From NCBI RefSeq assembly GCF_022829635.1, contig NZ_JAKSYO010000206.1, positions 1 to 64,000 on the forward strand: 64,000 nucleotides of DNA, given 5' to 3'. Numbering within the stretch: position 1 is the first letter of the stretch; each line of letters starts with the position of its first letter. Origin of the DNA: Methylobacterium sp. E-066 (GTDB lineage Bacteria; Pseudomonadota; Alphaproteobacteria; Rhizobiales; Beijerinckiaceae). Both the position numbers and the translations under genes were made by a program. The notes under the pieces were generated by a model. The model searched no databases. It saw only the letters and a list, made by a program, of their open reading frames with translations, and had not been told where the DNA came from. Positions 61,785 through 64,000 of this stretch are shown one piece after another.

Positions 61785-63251
61785 ATGCACGACGATGCTG
61801 CGGACGGGGCTGTGGGCGTCACCCTGGTGACGGGGGCCCGGTGGGTCGTCGCCTGGGACCCGGACAGCGGCGGTCACGTCTACCAGACCGGCGCTGATGT
61901 TGTCTTCGCGGACGGCGTCCTCACGCATGTCGGCCCGGGCTATACGGGGCCGCCGCCGGACCGAACCATCGACGCCTCCGGCTGCCTGGTCATGCCAGGG
62001 CTCGTCGACATCCACACGCACCTGTTCTCGGAGCCGATGAACAAGGGCATGTGGGACGAGGTCGGCAGCCAGCGCCTCTACAACACCTCGCTCTACGAGT
62101 ATCTGCCGATCCTGCGGCCCGACGCGGAGGGGACGCGGGCCGCCTACGGGGTGGCGCTCGCCGAACTTGCCCTCTCCGGCGTCACCACCGTCTGCGATCT
62201 CGCCCTGCCGAGCGACGGCTGGCTCGACCTTCTCGGTGCCTCAGGCCTTCGGGTCTGCATCGCCCCGATGTTCCGGTCCGGCCGCTGGCTGACCCGGAAC
62301 GGCCACAGCGTGGAGTACGAATGGGATGAGGCGGCGGGCTATCGCGGCCTGGAGCAGGCGCTCGCCGAGATCACCGCGGCGCAACGGCACGCGAGCGGGC
62401 GCCTGTTCGGCATGCTCTGTCCGGCTCAGGTCGACACCTGCACGGCGGCGCTGCTTCGAGATGCCCATGACGAGGCGGTCCGGCGCGACCTGCGTTTCCA
62501 CACCCACGCGGCGCAGTCCCTGTCAGAGTTCCACGAGATCACCCGCCGCACCGGGATGACGCCAATCGAATGGCTCGACGATCTCGGCGTGCTGACTGAG
62601 CGCACCATCGTGGGCCACGGGATCTTTCTGGACGACCATCCCTGGACCCACTGGCACAGCCCCGGCACGGACCTGCGACGCATGGCCCAGCGCGGTGCCA
62701 CGGTCGCCCATTGTCCGACCGTCTTCGCCCGCCGCGGCATCGCGCTACACGATTTCGGCCGCTATCTGCAGGCCGGCGTCAACATGGGCATCGGCACCGA
62801 CGTCTACCCGCACAACATGCTCGACGAGATGCGCCTCGTCTCGTACCTCGCCCGGGTCGTGGCCGAGAATCCGCGCGACACCCGGGCGGCGGACGTGTTC
62901 CACGCCGCCACCGTGGGAGGCGCCAAGGCGCTCGGGCGCGGCGATATCGGCCGGCTCGCGCCGGGCTGCAAGGCCGATTTCGTGCTCGTCGATTGCGCGC
63001 ATCCCGCCATGCGACCGTGCCGGGACCCGGTGCAGTCCCTGATGTACTCGGCCGGCGATCGCGCGGTCCGGCAGGTCTTCGTCGGCGGCCGCGAGATCGT
63101 CCGCGACGGTCGCGCCCTGTTGGTCGATTACGCCGCCTCCGCCGCCGCCCTGGAGGAGGCGCAGGTCCGGGCACTGGCGCAGATCCGGCAGCTCGACTGG
63201 GCGGGCCGCGGCGCCGATGCCATCGCGCCACCGACCTTCCCGGGGTTGTAA
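61785..63251 (+). CDS. Amidohydrolase, TrzA/SsnA-like
   Basis: A 488-residue metal-dependent amidohydrolase: HTH (LVMPGLVDIHTHLFSEPMNKG), FHTHAAQSLSEFHEI (metal His), IVGHGIFLDDHPWTHWH, VAHCPTVFARRG and the Asp in MGIGTDVYPHNMLDEMRL. This is the layout of mononuclear-metal deaminases/dechlorinases of ring compounds. Good ribosome site AGGAAGAGGTG. Its own sigma-54-type promoter suggests co-regulation with the neighbouring transport and hydrolase genes. Substrate unknown. Confidence 0.87.
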   Translation: MHDDAADGAVGVTLVTGARWVVAWDPDSGGHVYQTGADVVFADGVLTHVGPGYTGPPPDRTIDASGCLVMPGLVDIHTHLFSEPMNKGMWDEVGSQRLYNTSLYEYLPILRPDAEGTRAAYGVALAELALSGVTTVCDLALPSDGWLDLLGASGLRVCIAPMFRSGRWLTRNGHSVEYEWDEAAGYRGLEQALAEITAAQRHASGRLFGMLCPAQVDTCTAALLRDAHDEAVRRDLRFHTHAAQSLSEFHEITRRTGMTPIEWLDDLGVLTERTIVGHGIFLDDHPWTHWHSPGTDLRRMAQRGATVAHCPTVFARRGIALHDFGRYLQAGVNMGIGTDVYPHNMLDEMRLVSYLARVVAENPRDTRAADVFHAATVGGAKALGRGDIGRLAPGCKADFVLVDCAHPAMRPCRDPVQSLMYSAGDRAVRQVFVGGREIVRDGRALLVDYAASAAALEEAQVRALAQIRQLDWAGRGADAIAPPTFPGL

Positions 63252-63269
63252 GGCGTAGCGGCCCGCCCC

Positions 63270-64000
63270 TCAGGCAGGCCGCACATTCCAGAATGTTGGG
63301 AACCCGTCGAGGATGCCGGTGAGGCTGGAGCGGTAGGCAGTCGGCTGAAGGTACTGGCCCAGAGGGTAGTAGGGCACGTCCTGCATCGCTTGAAGCTGGA
63401 TGTCCCGGCAGATCGCGGAGCGGGCCGCCTCGTCCGGTGCGGTGAACCATGCGTCACGCAGGGCCTCGATCCGCGGAGTCGTAGCCCAGCCGGCATAACC
63501 GGTCTCGCCGGTGCCGCGCAGGGCGATGTAGCCGGCGGGGTTCAGCCAATCCATACCCGACCAGTTGGTCACGAAGGCGCTCCAGCCGCCCTCGGAGACC
63601 GGCCCCTTGCGGTTGCGCCGCTGTAGCATTGCGTTGAACTCGACTGCGTAGACCTCGACATTCATGCCGACGCGCTGGAGCAGGTCGGCTGCGACTTGGC
63701 CGAGCGCCAGAAGAGGCGCCGAGTTCGACGGCACCATCAGCAGCACGGTCTCTCCGGTATAGCCGGCAGCTTTGAGGTCGGCGCGCACCCTGTTCGGATC
63801 GCGTGGCTCCGTGAGCGGCTCGAGCCCGTCGGTCGAGGCCATCGGTGTGTCCGGACAGAAGAATCCGAGGGGTACGTGGAACAGGCTGGGATCATCGGCG
63901 CCCACAACTCCTTGCATGCAGGACGTCTGGTCGATCCCACCCCAGAGGGCCCGCCGGATGGCCGGATTGTTGAACGGCGGCTGCAGGTGGTTGACTCGCA
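63270..64000 (-). CDS. Peptide-type ABC substrate-binding protein (C-terminal part, cut by window end)
   Basis: The reading frame enters from beyond 64000 (RVNHLQPPFNNPAIRRALWGGIDQTSCM..) and ends at 63270. It is the C-terminal half of an SBP_bac_5 protein: FNNPAIRRALWGGIDQ, DLLQRVGMNVEVYAVEFNAMLQRR, EAARSAICRDIQLQAMQDVPYYPLGQYLQPTAYR. Convergent with the amidohydrolase gene, with an 18-nt gap. Its transporter partners, if any, lie outside the window. Confidence 0.85.
   Translation of the reverse strand, partial: RVNHLQPPFNNPAIRRALWGGIDQTSCMQGVVGADDPSLFHVPLGFFCPDTPMASTDGLEPLTEPRDPNRVRADLKAAGYTGETVLLMVPSNSAPLLALGQVAADLLQRVGMNVEVYAVEFNAMLQRRNRKGPVSEGGWSAFVTNWSGMDWLNPAGYIALRGTGETGYAGWATTPRIEALRDAWFTAPDEAARSAICRDIQLQAMQDVPYYPLGQYLQPTAYRSSLTGILDGFPTFWNVRPA

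Overview
The window is about 70% GC and looks like chromosome from an alphaproteobacterium of the Methylobacterium/Methylorubrum type (Hyphomicrobiales). This is inferred from the protein families: a PleC-like PAS kinase, an OpgC/SGNH/flippase surface cluster, a Urt/Fmd amide transporter with formamidase, and dense -24/-12 type promoters before nitrogen-scavenging genes. No rRNA, tRNA or CRISPR array was seen, so the placement is tentative. Coding density is high, and many neighbouring genes overlap by 4 nt (ATGA or GTGA).

Region 1 (0-8.4 kb): a four-gene operon encodes a predicted beta-rich protein, a secreted, membrane-anchored vWA-like protein, a small multi-pass membrane protein and a 1182-residue tubulin/FtsZ-like protein (GGTGSG loop) ending in a GYF-type domain. 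It resembles the little-studied FtsZ-like/vWA membrane-remodelling systems and is the best candidate here for an undescribed system. Palindromic repeats flank it.

Region 2 (8.5-17.2 kb): the dTDP-L-rhamnose genes rfbCBDA are followed by an OpgC-type membrane acyltransferase, an SGNH hydrolase, a Wzx-like flippase and a FemAB/CelD-like GNAT protein. Together they form a probable surface-polysaccharide locus.

Region 3 (17.3-27.4 kb): housekeeping and stress genes. These are two AbrB/VapC-type toxin-antitoxin pairs, a PAS sensor kinase, aminopeptidase N, an MFS transporter, and arsenic genes arsC-arsR divergent from arsH across a perfect operator palindrome.

Region 4 (27.4-33.5 kb): an accessory islet with several unknown genes, one split by a frameshift. 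Diverged direct repeats lie 4404 bp apart on either side. It ends with an RNase HI carrying an added ribbon-helix-helix-like C-terminal domain.

Region 5 (33.5-64 kb): a nitrogen-scavenging island. It starts with two apparently orphan binding proteins, a permease remnant, a DMT exporter and an orphan IS3 OrfA. Next is a urea/short-amide ABC transporter with formamidase (urtABCDE-fmdA), then an NMT1-type ABC transporter with an amidohydrolase and a racemase homologue lacking both catalytic cysteines. It continues with a single-cysteine maleate isomerase/arylmalonate decarboxylase homologue, and a peptide-type ABC transporter with amidase, AtzH-like protein and M20 carbamoylase. It ends with a hydantoinase/dihydroorotase-like enzyme with an intact racemase, another amidohydrolase, and the C-terminal part of another binding protein. 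Sigma-54-type promoters precede at least three of these units. The simplest reading is nitrogen-controlled import and stepwise hydrolysis of cyclic ureides or amides; the actual substrates cannot be read from sequence.
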